NCBI GenBank assembly: GCA_937922945.1
Contig: CAKZUP010000147.1
Coordinates: forward strand, 1 to 50,570
Direction of reading: 5' to 3'
Length of the DNA: 50,570 nucleotides
DNA from: an uncultured Granulosicoccaceae bacterium
GTDB lineage: Bacteria; Pseudomonadota; Gammaproteobacteria; Granulosicoccales; Granulosicoccaceae
The position numbers and the translations under genes were made by a program. Each line of letters starts with the position of its first letter. Within the stretch, counting starts at the first letter, position 1. The notes under the pieces were generated by a model, which had not been told where the DNA came from, ran no database searches, and saw nothing but the letters and a program-made list of their open reading frames with translations. Positions 8,264 to 17,079 of this stretch are shown piece by piece.

Positions 8264-9055
8264 CTAGCGAAGCTTCTTTAGTGCATTACTACTAAAGTCC
8301 TTGCTTTGCAAGCCGGTAGCGAATTCATAATCTGAAAATTCAAGTATGGTGCTTTTCCCCGTTTGAGCGTTTACCATTTCCAGCCGATTGGCCCGCCAGT
8401 GTTTACCGTCGTAATGCTCGTATTCATCGAGCGACAGCGTCTTTAGAAGCTTATCTTTTCTGTCAAAGAATTCGGTTTTTAACGATAACATTCGCTCTTG
8501 ATCGATGTAATTCATGATACGGGTGTAACCGGAGTATTTGTAAGCCGGGTAAGCCTCTACTTTGTGCACAGGTATACCGTTCACTTCGTCATCGCCAATG
8601 TATTTGTAAGTGTATTTCTCAACTTCCTGCGACCCGATATCCTCGAACGCAAACTCACTACCCATAAACGCACCAGTTTTGTTCTTCGAAGAAATGCGCT
8701 TTACGCGTTTTAATGCTGGCAGGTACAACCATTGCTCGTCTGCCTCTGTCGCGTGTGAATAGGTGAGGCTCGCAGTCCCTTTTACATCTGCTGGCTCATC
8801 GAAGATGGTCATGCTCTTGTCACCATCGCCGGGTACTTCTAACGTGCGTGAGCGCATGCGTCGAACACTTTTCTTGCCTGCGCGATTGATCAGGGTCATC
8901 GTCATTGATGCGGTGGAATCTGCAAAGTTATCATTGTTGGCGTTTAACTCAATGGCAATTGCCAGTCCGCGTTCTTCGGCAGTCTCAGCTTGCGCCAAAC
9001 CGGTAGACACCGCTAGCAACGTGAGTGACAAAGGAATAATCGATAGGGCTTTCAT
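8264..9055 (-). CDS. Outer membrane lipoprotein-sorting protein (LolA-like)
   Basis: A 263-residue periplasmic protein. The ATG at 9055 has GGAG seven bases upstream and opens a Sec signal (MKALSIIPLSLTLLAV, cleaved near AQA); a TTG at 9067 lacks support. The mature part matches the LolA-like 'outer membrane lipoprotein-sorting' family that accompanies MMPL/RND pumps: DEQWLYLPALKRVKRI, AFMGSEFAFEDIG and GYTRIMNYID are typical. Family members form a half-barrel that shields a lipid moiety, so this protein probably carries a hydrophobic cargo across the periplasm. It lies between the RND gene (27 bases upstream) and the outer-membrane protein gene. Confidence 0.85.
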   Translation of the reverse strand: MKALSIIPLSLTLLAVSTGLAQAETAEERGLAIAIELNANNDNFADSTASMTMTLINRAGKKSVRRMRSRTLEVPGDGDKSMTIFDEPADVKGTASLTYSHATEADEQWLYLPALKRVKRISSKNKTGAFMGSEFAFEDIGSQEVEKYTYKYIGDDEVNGIPVHKVEAYPAYKYSGYTRIMNYIDQERMLSLKTEFFDRKDKLLKTLSLDEYEHYDGKHWRANRLEMVNAQTGKSTILEFSDYEFATGLQSKDFSSNALKKLR

Positions 9056-9082
9056 TTGGTTCTCCAATTTTTGTGTATACGA

Positions 9083-11467
9083 TTATGCGGGTTGGCCGTC
9101 GCGCGTTAAATCACCGCTTGATTGTTCCGCAGTACTCGGCTTGTCTTTATCGACCAACATTAGAAATGCAGGCAGGAACGTGAAGTCGACAATGAGTGCT
9201 ATGACTATAGTAATAGCGGTAAGCAAGCCCATTTGGCTGTTAAGCAGAAAGTTCGACTGTGCTAACACCATAAAGCCACAAGCCAGCACGACGGTTGTGA
9301 CAACAAGTGCTACACCCACTGTATTGAACGCATACCGTACTGCTTGTTCAGGGCTCATGCCGCGTTCACGTCGCGCTCTTAAATATTTGCTGAGATAATG
9401 AATGGTGTCGTCTACCACGATACCCAAGGTCATTGCGACCACCACTGATACAGCGAGGCTTACTTCTCCGACCAATATCGCCCATACGCCAAAGCCCATC
9501 AGAGCCGGCATTATATTCGGTATTAGGCTTATTAATCCAAATTTGACCGATCGAAGTGCAAAGAGCAGTACAAGTGAAATAAGAATAATGGCAATGCTCG
9601 TGCCCGTGAGCATGCTGACAATATTGCGCATACTAATATGTGTGAACATACTGGTTGCGCCTGAAGTTAAAGTGGTGATCTTGGGTGTGTTCTGCTCCAT
9701 CCACTCATACGTTTGTTTTTCAAATTCCAGTATTTGTTGTGTGGATCGGGTTTCCATCGTAACTTGCAAACGCGTTTTCGATTTATCCTGGTTAATCTGG
9801 TTATTCAGGTCTAGCCCGGTGGGTAGTGACATCTCATAGAACAACAGATATTGCGCGGATAAATCGCGCTCTTCAGGTAGCTTGTAGTAGTTGTCATCGT
9901 CGCCGTGCATGCTCCGATTCAGCCGTCGCATCGTCTCTGTAATGCTGCTGACGTGCTGGACACCCTCCAAGGTTTCAACATAACGTTCAAATTTTTCTAC
10001 ATCGCGGAGAAAATCGGGATTGGCAACGCCACCTTCCTCGCCAGAATCCAGGTCGAACTCCATAATGTACAGGCCGGATAATTTGTTAGTGACCTCGTCG
10101 GTGGATACACGAAATGGTACCGATCGATCGAAGTAATTTACAAATACATCGTTCAGCTGATTACGTGGTGTCATGAGCGAGAAACCTATCATGATAACCG
10201 CCATACCCCACAGCAGCGCTTTCTGATTAGCAATGACAAAGTCAGCGTATCGACTCATTAATTGATTACTGGTGCTTTCTTTTGCTGGTGTTTTTACTGG
10301 TAGCACAGACATGAGTGCTGGTAAAAAGAATACAGATAGGAAGAATGCGTATGCCACTCCAAAAGCCACAATGTTGCCTAAATCGTGAAACGGCGGAGAG
10401 TCGCTGAAGTTCATACTGAGAAAGCCGATCATTGTTGTTATGGATGTTAAAAAGATCGGCATGAAATTAAGGCGTAAGCTTTCTACAATTGCGCTGTTCT
10501 TATCCATTTTATTGCGCATGTTCTGCAACATCGTTACAAGAAAATGTACGCAGTCGGCGACGGCCAGTGTCAGTATAACGGTGGGTGCTGATGAGGCAGG
10601 TGGTGTCAGTAGTATACCGCTCCAACCTGCAGAACCCATTGCCATAAGAATCGACATCACCACCACAACAATGGTGCCAACCATACTCCAGAAGTTACGT
10701 AAAAATAAGATAATCCCTACGATAACAACCAACAAAGCCATGGGTAAAAGCGATTTTGCATCCGCTGTTATGGCCTCGGGAAAAGCTTGATTCATGGCCA
10801 CAATGCCGGTCGTCTCGAAATTAATGTCTGGATAATCTATGGAGAGCTGGGCAACCATTTCGCGGCCGAACTGCATAACGTCTGCCAGTGCGATGTTAGG
10901 ATCAATTAGTGCGCGCTCTTCCGGGGTTAACGATTGTGCATCGACAGTAAGCGGGGCAGGGAGCTCCATGGTTATATTGATGCCGGTTACCTGACCGGAA
11001 GTAGATACCAGCTTGTTAACCAATTGCGGTTGATCTAGCGCAATGGCTTTTATTCTGGCTATGTCTTCAGCTTCCAGAAATTCAGTATCTTCAATAAGTT
11101 CTTCAACGAACATGTCGTCGCCTTCGGCACGCGTGTGCTGAAAGTTACTGATGGAATCGACGCGGATAGAAAAAGGTACCTGCCAGGCACGATCGGTAGC
11201 GTCAATTATTGCCTCGAAAGTGGGTTTGTCGAACACCGTGCCGCTTTTTGGTTCGAGCATGATAAAAAGATTATCGCTTTTCGTGTAGGTGTCCTGCAGT
11301 TCTTCAAACGCGAGTAGCTGTGGATTATCTGGTCCGAAAAAGACGCGATAGTCATTGGTGAATATCAAGAATCGACCACCGGATGCGAGCAATAGCGTTA
11401 CCACTACAGTAAAAATAATAGCCGGCCATCTGAACCTAAGGAGTGCTTTTGCGTAGTTTTCAATCAT
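9083..11467 (-). CDS. RND/MMPL family transporter
   Basis: A 794-residue inner-membrane protein with the duplicated MMPL layout: one membrane helix, a periplasmic domain (about 40-225), five helices, a second lone helix near 415, a second periplasmic domain (about 435-620), and five more helices. VVDDTIHYLSKYLRARRERG and the matching VADCVHFLVTMLQNM are the helix-4-type motifs of the family, whose relatives export lipids, hopanoids or hydrophobic compounds by proton motive force. No membrane-fusion protein is nearby; the LolA-like protein downstream probably takes that place. The start is the ATG at 11467, with only a weak ribosome site. The TetR gene lies upstream on the same strand. Confidence 0.87.
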   Translation of the reverse strand: MIENYAKALLRFRWPAIIFTVVVTLLLASGGRFLIFTNDYRVFFGPDNPQLLAFEELQDTYTKSDNLFIMLEPKSGTVFDKPTFEAIIDATDRAWQVPFSIRVDSISNFQHTRAEGDDMFVEELIEDTEFLEAEDIARIKAIALDQPQLVNKLVSTSGQVTGINITMELPAPLTVDAQSLTPEERALIDPNIALADVMQFGREMVAQLSIDYPDINFETTGIVAMNQAFPEAITADAKSLLPMALLVVIVGIILFLRNFWSMVGTIVVVVMSILMAMGSAGWSGILLTPPASSAPTVILTLAVADCVHFLVTMLQNMRNKMDKNSAIVESLRLNFMPIFLTSITTMIGFLSMNFSDSPPFHDLGNIVAFGVAYAFFLSVFFLPALMSVLPVKTPAKESTSNQLMSRYADFVIANQKALLWGMAVIMIGFSLMTPRNQLNDVFVNYFDRSVPFRVSTDEVTNKLSGLYIMEFDLDSGEEGGVANPDFLRDVEKFERYVETLEGVQHVSSITETMRRLNRSMHGDDDNYYKLPEERDLSAQYLLFYEMSLPTGLDLNNQINQDKSKTRLQVTMETRSTQQILEFEKQTYEWMEQNTPKITTLTSGATSMFTHISMRNIVSMLTGTSIAIILISLVLLFALRSVKFGLISLIPNIMPALMGFGVWAILVGEVSLAVSVVVAMTLGIVVDDTIHYLSKYLRARRERGMSPEQAVRYAFNTVGVALVVTTVVLACGFMVLAQSNFLLNSQMGLLTAITIVIALIVDFTFLPAFLMLVDKDKPSTAEQSSGDLTRDGQPA

Positions 11468-11604
11468 GCTTAAATCCAGGGTTTATTAAGTATTCTTGTT
11501 GGCTCTAAAGAAGGCAAAGTCAATTGCCGTTGAAACCATACCGGTAACGATTATTTTTGTTGTATTGACTTGTACGCTGTTGTTTCAACTTGTATCTTAT
11601 TCCA

Positions 11605-12327
11605 TTAGTTGTCAGTGATTTCGTACTCTAAGGTAAGCTCGGCATCCAGACGCTTCAATAGATTTTTGAATTGCGTTTCGTTGTGCATTGGCTGCCAGCC
11701 AAGTCCATCGAGCACAAGAACCAAAGTTCTGAGCAATGTTAGGTCCGGGCTATCGACGCCAAATTTTTTTAACGGCAGGTCTGAGGATTGAAGTACTTGA
11801 CCACCAGTACATAATGACCATAACCCGAAGACTGTTTCTTCAGGTTGCATGTGTTTCTGTTTTTGCAGGTCGCCGTCTTTAATCGCCTGATCAACGACGT
11901 TTTTCACCAACCCAAAAATAGTTTGCTCCAGCTGGTTGTGCTTTAACAAACTGTGTTCGGTGATTTTATCTTTAACGCCGTGCATAGACAGGTGTTGCAG
12001 CATTTCAGCCCGATTCTGGCCCAGCCTGGCCCAACGTTGTTGGGCGAAAAATATGCCGACCAAATGATCGCGAGTTGATCCTTCCATATTCACCGCGCGC
12101 TTGAACAGAGTCAGCAATTGAGTCATGGCTTCAATGCAAAGCTGAATCAGGATTTCTTCTTTGCACGTGAAATGTTGATAAACAGTGCCTTTGGAATACT
12201 CTGCAAGCTCGGCAATCCGCTCCATGGAAAGCACGTGAAAGCCTTCTTCTTCCAGAATACGTTTACCTATCTCAAGGAATAGCGTATGCCGTTTGGCTAT
12301 TTCACGTTGTTTGCGAGATTGCGTCAT
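11605..12327 (-). CDS. TetR family transcriptional regulator
   Basis: A 240-residue regulator. The N-terminal helix-turn-helix covers about residues 10-60 (SMERIAELAEYSKGTVYQHF followed by CKEEILIQL), the TetR DNA-binding signature. The C-terminal helical domain should bind a ligand and mediate dimerisation; its ligand is unknown. I chose the ATG at 12327 because the alternative TTG at 12375 falls inside an operator-like palindrome. The gene lies 137 bases upstream of the RND export operon on the same strand, so it probably controls that module, and the twin palindromes upstream suggest autoregulation. Confidence 0.88.
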   Translation of the reverse strand: MTQSRKQREIAKRHTLFLEIGKRILEEEGFHVLSMERIAELAEYSKGTVYQHFTCKEEILIQLCIEAMTQLLTLFKRAVNMEGSTRDHLVGIFFAQQRWARLGQNRAEMLQHLSMHGVKDKITEHSLLKHNQLEQTIFGLVKNVVDQAIKDGDLQKQKHMQPEETVFGLWSLCTGGQVLQSSDLPLKKFGVDSPDLTLLRTLVLVLDGLGWQPMHNETQFKNLLKRLDAELTLEYEITDN

Positions 12328-12348
12328 TACGATAATGTTAGACGCTCC

Positions 12349-12392
12349 GTCAGAAAATGACAAGCTGTATGTCAAAAAATGACGTTACGTCA
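12349..12392. promoter_or_regulatory. Paired GTCA-N5-TGAC palindromes upstream of tetR
   Basis: GTCAGAAAATGAC (12349-12361) and GTCAAAAAATGAC (12371-12383) are near-identical 13-base palindromes spaced 22 bases centre to centre (two helix turns), followed by another GTCA at 12389-12392. They lie just upstream of the tetR start and look like a double operator. On the minus strand they also supply TTGACA/TTGACG, possible -35 elements. Confidence 0.6.
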
Positions 12393-12460
12393 AAATATGG
12401 CAGCAGTGGTGCTGAGACGATGGCGGGTTGTTGCGTGGCGTTCGTCGATAGCGATTTTGC

Positions 12461-13237
12461 CTAATGAGCGGGCATGCGCTTGAAATCACTGAATCCGATG
12501 CGCCCAATAGCGGGCAATTTCAGCGCTGGAGGATAGACGTCGATGCCGGCGGTCAGCCCGAACAAGTTCAGTTCAAGGCCCTCTTCAAGTCCGGCCAAAA
12601 CACCGCCGTATCCGTTCAATGATAGCTGCACGCCGGTACTTGACGGGCTTTTGCTGATGGTTTGCTGCCACGGAACGTAATCTTTACCGATGGCTGTGGG
12701 TGGCAGTTCGAGTTGTAATTCTGGAATGGCGCGGGCGATGTACGCGGTGAACGTATTGCTGTTGGGGCCGGGCCAGACATGGTAGGTGTCGTTATAAGGG
12801 TAGTTTTTGGCTCGCGCATGCAGCCTATCGATGATTTTGTCTACATCCTCTCCGCCACGGATTTCTCTTAACAATGTGGGACGGTTTCCGTACCAATACG
12901 AATCGGGTGAGCCGCCGCGAATACGCACTGCATCGTGGCCCCAATACACGGAGTAACCAATGACTTCCAATCGGGTATAACGCGCTTCGTCGGTGCGTTT
13001 TGTCGCGTACCACGTGTGGACGCCAAAAGCGCCTCGCCATCGCGCAGCACGCGCGGCATACACTTGAATGATGGCATCGTCTGTGTCTGATGCCAACGGC
13101 GCTTGGTCGCTGCTGTCCCGGCGCATATCCCACCAGGAGTCGTTGCCGTTGGTCATGGTGTGCTGAGCGAACATGCATCCAGCTGGCAACAGATAAAACA
13201 GGACAATAATACCGATAATTTTCAAAAACCAGCGCAT
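12461..13237 (-). CDS. DUF3750 domain-containing protein
   Basis: A 258-residue protein beginning with a hydrophobic segment (FLKIIGIIVLFYLLPAGC) that is either a membrane anchor or a lipoprotein signal with Cys21. The rest is periplasmic and matches the DUF3750 family: RWRGAFGVHTWYATKR, SYWYGNRPTLLREIRGGE, YHVWPGPNSNTFTAYIARAI and the Gly-rich end are familiar blocks. No enzymatic function is established. The GPNSNTF stretch may be a conserved pocket, but that is a guess. The ATG at 13237 has a weak ribosome site. The FAH-family gene diverges upstream. Confidence 0.78.
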   Translation of the reverse strand: MRWFLKIIGIIVLFYLLPAGCMFAQHTMTNGNDSWWDMRRDSSDQAPLASDTDDAIIQVYAARAARWRGAFGVHTWYATKRTDEARYTRLEVIGYSVYWGHDAVRIRGGSPDSYWYGNRPTLLREIRGGEDVDKIIDRLHARAKNYPYNDTYHVWPGPNSNTFTAYIARAIPELQLELPPTAIGKDYVPWQQTISKSPSSTGVQLSLNGYGGVLAGLEEGLELNLFGLTAGIDVYPPALKLPAIGRIGFSDFKRMPAH

Positions 13238-13371
13238 ATCAGCAATCAGTAGGCCTTTGGGTTGTTCGTTTTAAACACGCAAATACTGGAGAATTCTTGT
13301 TTGCGCAGCGGGGCTTGTGTATCGTATCGAGGTTTCATTAGTCGAAATTGTACTCGTAAGGTGCTCTGTAT

Positions 13372-14217
13372 ATGAAGTTACTAAGATTTGGGCCAGCAGG
13401 GTCTGAAAAACCCGGTGCGTTGGATAGTGACGGTGTTATCCGGGATTTGTCCGCCCACGTCCCGGATATTGGATACGAGCAGCTCGACGATAGTTCCCTT
13501 ACGAAGCTTCGTCAGATCGAATTAGCCTCTTGCCCTGTGGTAGAGCCATCGGTTCGATTTGGACAACCTTTGTCCAATATACGCAAAGTGGTTTGCATTG
13601 GATTGAATTATTCCGACCATGCGGAAGAAGCCGGAATGCCGATTCCTGATGAGCCCGTGGTGTTTATGAAGGCTGACACCTCGCTGTGCGGGCCGAATGA
13701 TAATGTTCTGATGCCAACCGGTTCGCGCAAGCTGGATTGGGAGGTTGAGCTGGGGCTGGTCATTGGCAAAACGGCTCGCAATGTCTCCGAGTCCGATGCG
13801 CTCGATTATATCGCTGGCTATTGCGTGGTCAATGATGTCTCTGAGCGAGTTGCACAGTTAGAGAGCACGGGACAATGGGTTAAGGGGAAAAGTTTCGACA
13901 CGTTTTGCCCTTACGGCCCTGTGTTGACGACCCGCGATGAAATTTCAGATGTTCAGAATCTGGACCTCTGGCTGGATATCGATGGTGAACGAGTCCAGAG
14001 TGGCAACACCAACACAATGATATTCAGCGCAGCAACTATCGTCAGCTATTTGAGCCGGCATATGACGTTGCGAGCAGGCGACCTTATCCCCACTGGTACA
14101 CCGCCAGGTGTTGGGTTGGGTTTGAAGCCGCCGCGCTTTGCTCAGGTAGGCCAGCGTATGAGCCTGGGCATTGAAGGGTTGGGTGAAATCAGCCAATTGG
14201 TTGTTGCCGATACCTGA
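13372..14217 (+). CDS. Fumarylacetoacetate hydrolase family protein
   Basis: A 281-residue cytoplasmic enzyme of the FAH superfamily, which hydrolyses or decarboxylates 2,4-diketo acids. Visible blocks: VVCIGLNYSDHAEEAG, PVVFMKADTSLCGPND, DWEVELGLVIGK (metal-binding acidic residues), GYCVVNDVSERV, WVKGKSFDTFCPYGPVL and GDLIPTGTPPGVG. The ATG at 13372 has AAGGTG nine bases upstream. The IlvD/Edd-type dehydratase follows after 46 bases. Together these recall the L-fucose/L-rhamnose diketo-hydrolase routes, in which this family splits a 2,4-diketo-3-deoxy sugar acid into pyruvate and a hydroxy acid; the actual substrate is inferred only. Confidence 0.88.
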   Translation: MKLLRFGPAGSEKPGALDSDGVIRDLSAHVPDIGYEQLDDSSLTKLRQIELASCPVVEPSVRFGQPLSNIRKVVCIGLNYSDHAEEAGMPIPDEPVVFMKADTSLCGPNDNVLMPTGSRKLDWEVELGLVIGKTARNVSESDALDYIAGYCVVNDVSERVAQLESTGQWVKGKSFDTFCPYGPVLTTRDEISDVQNLDLWLDIDGERVQSGNTNTMIFSAATIVSYLSRHMTLRAGDLIPTGTPPGVGLGLKPPRFAQVGQRMSLGIEGLGEISQLVVADT

Positions 14218-14263
14218 TGCATTTTGCTTTGTAGTTAACCTCAAAAAACACAACAATACCGTT

Positions 14264-15985
14264 ATGGCAAAAAAGCTTCGCAGTACAGAATGGTTCGGTC
14301 GACAGGATAAAGACGGCTTTGCCTACCGAAGTTGGATGAAGAATCAAGGCTTGCCGCATCATCTGTTTGATGGTCGCCCGGTCATTGGCATCTGTAATAC
14401 GTGGTCGGAGCTGACTCCTTGTAATGCTCATTTGCGCGGCATTGCCGAAAAGGTCAAGCGCGGTGTGTATGAAATGGGTGGCTTTCCGGTTGAGTTCCCG
14501 GTGACATCGCTGGGTGAAACTCTTATGCGCCCAACCGCCATGCTGTTTCGCAATTTGGCCAGCATGGACGTTGAAGAGAGTATCCGGGCTAATCCGCTTG
14601 ATGCTGTTGTATTGTTGGTGGGTTGCGATAAAACCACCCCTTCTTTGTTAATGGGCGCTGCGAGTTGTGATTTACCTACGCTTGTGGTGTCAGGCGGTCC
14701 GATGTTGAATGGGCGTTTTCGTGGAGAGCGAATTGGTTCGGGTACGCACGTGTGGAAATTTGATGCCATGGTCAAAGCGGGTGAACTGACCAAAGAAGAG
14801 TTTATGGAAAGTGAGTCCTGTATGTCGCGCTCGGTTGGCCATTGCATGACGATGGGTACAGCATCCACCATGGCCTGTATGGTTGAAGCACTGGGGATGG
14901 GCTTGCCTGGCAATGCAGCTATTCCTGCTGCCGATTCCCGCCGCCAAGTCTTGGCGCATATGGCCGGCAGACGTATTGTTGAAATGGTTGCCGAAGACTT
15001 GAAGCCTTCCGATATCCTGACCAAAGCCGCATTCGAAAATGCGATACGCGCTAATGGTGCTATTGGTGGATCAACGAATGCGGTTATTCATCTGTTGGCC
15101 ATTGCTGGTCGGGTGGGTGTTGAGCACAGTCTTGATGATTGGGATTCAATAGGCCGTGATGTGCCTTGTCTAGTTAATTTGATGCCATCGGGTGAATACC
15201 TGATGGAGGACTTCTACTATGCCGGTGGTTTGCCGGTGGTGCTGAAGCAATTGGCGGAAAGTGGGTTGTTGCACAAAGACGCGATAACCGTGAACGGTAA
15301 AACTCAATGGGATAATGTTGCAAACGTCGAAGTGTATGAGGAAGACGTGGTGTTTTCCATGGATAAACCGTTTAAAGAGCAAGGCGGGCTGGTTGTGTTG
15401 CGCGGTAACCTTGCACCCGATGGCGCAATTTTAAAGCCATCCGCTGCATCACCGGAACTCCTGTCGCATACAGGCAGGGCCGTGGTGTTCGAAGACATTG
15501 AAGATTACAAAGCCAGAGTCGATCAACCTGATTTGGACATTGATGCCAGCTGCATCATGGTGTTAAAGAATTGCGGACCTCGAGGCTACCCGGGAATGGC
15601 TGAAGTTGGCAACATGGCATTGCCAGCCAAGTTATTAAAGCAGGGCGTAACTGATATGATCAGAATTTCCGACGCACGCATGAGCGGCACGGCTTACGGC
15701 ACCGTTGTGCTGCACGCAGCACCCGAGGCAGCAGTGGGCGGACCGCTGGCACTGGTTCAATCAGGTGATGAAATAACACTCGACGTGGAGCAGCGAAGCA
15801 TCAGTCTTAACGTTAGTGACGAGGAGCTGGCTAAACGTCGTGAAGCCTGGAAGCCGGTGCATCCACAGCACGATCGTGGTTATGTGCAGTTGTATCAAAA
15901 GACGGTTATGCAGGCCAATGAAGGTGCCGATCTTGATTTTTTACGCGGTGGTAGTGGCGCGCCAATACCGCGAGACAGCCATTAG
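14264..15985 (+). CDS. IlvD/Edd family sugar-acid dehydratase
   Basis: A 573-residue Fe-S dehydratase of the arabonate/xylonate branch of the IlvD/Edd family, which converts aldonic acids to 2-keto-3-deoxy acids. Cluster ligands are in their usual places: the Cys in ICNTWSELTPCN, VGCDKTTPS, and the GHCMTMGTASTM block; GGSTNAVIHLLAIAGR and NCGPRGYPGMAEVG complete the signature. The ATG at 14264 gives the family's normal N-terminus (LRSTEWFGRQDKDGFAYRSW); no strong ribosome site is seen. It follows the FAH-family gene, with which it probably acts in sequence. The sugar acid is not determined; a 6-deoxy or 6-substituted aldonate is possible. Confidence 0.92.
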   Translation: MAKKLRSTEWFGRQDKDGFAYRSWMKNQGLPHHLFDGRPVIGICNTWSELTPCNAHLRGIAEKVKRGVYEMGGFPVEFPVTSLGETLMRPTAMLFRNLASMDVEESIRANPLDAVVLLVGCDKTTPSLLMGAASCDLPTLVVSGGPMLNGRFRGERIGSGTHVWKFDAMVKAGELTKEEFMESESCMSRSVGHCMTMGTASTMACMVEALGMGLPGNAAIPAADSRRQVLAHMAGRRIVEMVAEDLKPSDILTKAAFENAIRANGAIGGSTNAVIHLLAIAGRVGVEHSLDDWDSIGRDVPCLVNLMPSGEYLMEDFYYAGGLPVVLKQLAESGLLHKDAITVNGKTQWDNVANVEVYEEDVVFSMDKPFKEQGGLVVLRGNLAPDGAILKPSAASPELLSHTGRAVVFEDIEDYKARVDQPDLDIDASCIMVLKNCGPRGYPGMAEVGNMALPAKLLKQGVTDMIRISDARMSGTAYGTVVLHAAPEAAVGGPLALVQSGDEITLDVEQRSISLNVSDEELAKRREAWKPVHPQHDRGYVQLYQKTVMQANEGADLDFLRGGSGAPIPRDSH

Positions 15986-16033
15986 CAAATTTAATGATTT
16001 ACCATTGACGCGATGTGCACAGATAAACGCTTG

Positions 16034-16088
16034 TTGACACATCAGTCGATTTTATATTTATCCATTTTGAATTTATTACATTCAAAAT
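16034..16088 (+). promoter_or_regulatory. Probable promoter with a 9-bp inverted-repeat operator
   Basis: TTGACA at 16034-16039 is a consensus -35; AT-rich hexamers at 16055-16062 could serve as -10. Directly downstream, ATTTTGAAT (16064-16072) and ATTCAAAAT (16080-16088) form a perfect inverted repeat with a 7-base spacer, and CATTTTGAA recurs at 16094-16102. Placement suggests a repressor site controlling the three genes from 16138. Confidence 0.55.
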
Positions 16089-16137
16089 TTATTCATTTTG
16101 AAAACAACGAACGAAATTAGGAGTAACGAAATAAATT

Positions 16138-17019
16138 ATGAGTAACGAATTAGCGAGAGTTGGTTTTATCGGGCTAGGTGCCATGGGTGTTGGTATGGCG
16201 GCGAACGTGCGCAAGGCGGGGTATCCGCTCGTAGTTAAAGCCAACAAGCGACGTGAACCGGTTGAGCGCTTACTTGCTATGGGGGCAACCGAAGTTGAAA
16301 CGCCCGCGCAATTAGCGGCGCAATCGGATGTTGTTATTCTTTGTGTTACAACATCAGAAGTTGTTGAGTCTATTGTCTTCGGTGACGATGGCTTGCTGGC
16401 AGGTATGGAGCACCCATTCACTTTAATCGATTGTGGTACGTCTGAACCCGGGTCAACACTGAAGATAGGTGCAGAGCTTGCCAAACGTGGCTGCAGTATG
16501 CTCGATGTGCCGCTAGGCCGATCAGCGGCTGCCGCCGAGTCGGGTACATTAAACATGATGGCAGGCGGAAGCAAAGAAGATTTTGAAAAAGCCAAGCCAT
16601 TGCTTGAAACCATGTCAGAGAACTTGTTCCATGTGGGCGATTTAGGTGTGGGCCATAAGCTAAAACTCATCAACAATGGCTACTCTATGTCGGTTGCCTG
16701 TTTGGCTGCAGAATCCATTATCACCGCCGAGAAGGCAGGTGTTGATTTACAGCTTCTTTATGATGTGATGGCGGCTGGGCCAAACCGCAGCGACTTTTTC
16801 GACTGGGTGTTCGCGGCACCGCTCACCGGAGACGAATCCAAATTGCAGTTCTCGCTGGCTAACGGTAATAAAGATGTGGGTTATTTCAATACGATGGCCA
16901 AAGAAAACGGCGCATCGGTTACTTTGCCGGAGCAAGCCCAGCGCATTTTGCAAAAAGTGGTAGACGATGGGAATGGTGAAGACACCATACCGAGCCTTAT
17001 TCGCCACATGAAATCCTAG
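16138..17019 (+). CDS. NAD(P)-dependent beta-hydroxyacid dehydrogenase, sulfolactaldehyde reductase-like
   Basis: A 293-residue member of the 3-hydroxyisobutyrate dehydrogenase family: Rossmann motif GFIGLGAMGVGMA at the N-terminus and the all-helical C-terminal domain after about residue 170, with catalytic Lys176 in KLKLINN. Where GarR-type tartronate semialdehyde reductases have APVSGG, this protein has D123-V-P-L-G-R128-S, and it keeps N179, N180 and S183 after the Lys. The YihU sulfolactaldehyde reductases show the same DVPxGR and K-L-I-N-N-x-x-S pattern, where Arg, Asn and Ser contact the sulfonate. A sulfonated (or phosphonate-like) aldehyde substrate is therefore plausible. The ATG at 16138 is the only good start, though GGAG lies 14 bases upstream, unusually far. 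Confidence 0.83.
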   Translation: MSNELARVGFIGLGAMGVGMAANVRKAGYPLVVKANKRREPVERLLAMGATEVETPAQLAAQSDVVILCVTTSEVVESIVFGDDGLLAGMEHPFTLIDCGTSEPGSTLKIGAELAKRGCSMLDVPLGRSAAAAESGTLNMMAGGSKEDFEKAKPLLETMSENLFHVGDLGVGHKLKLINNGYSMSVACLAAESIITAEKAGVDLQLLYDVMAAGPNRSDFFDWVFAAPLTGDESKLQFSLANGNKDVGYFNTMAKENGASVTLPEQAQRILQKVVDDGNGEDTIPSLIRHMKS

Positions 17020-17079
17020 TTGATCGTTGGCGGAAACAAGCCTGAAAGCCACCCTGATTCATCTTATGAACCATAACTA

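Noticed and set aside
16121..16149. Exact 10-base repeat GAGTAACGAA before and over the start of the dehydrogenase gene
   Set aside because: Only two copies; the second is coding. Most likely chance, although it might reflect a small duplication.
16138..17019. Assignment as tartronate semialdehyde reductase (garR) because a GarD-like gene follows
   Set aside because: The APVSGG motif is replaced by DVPLGR and the Lys region reads KLINN, unlike GarR; no garL aldolase is present.
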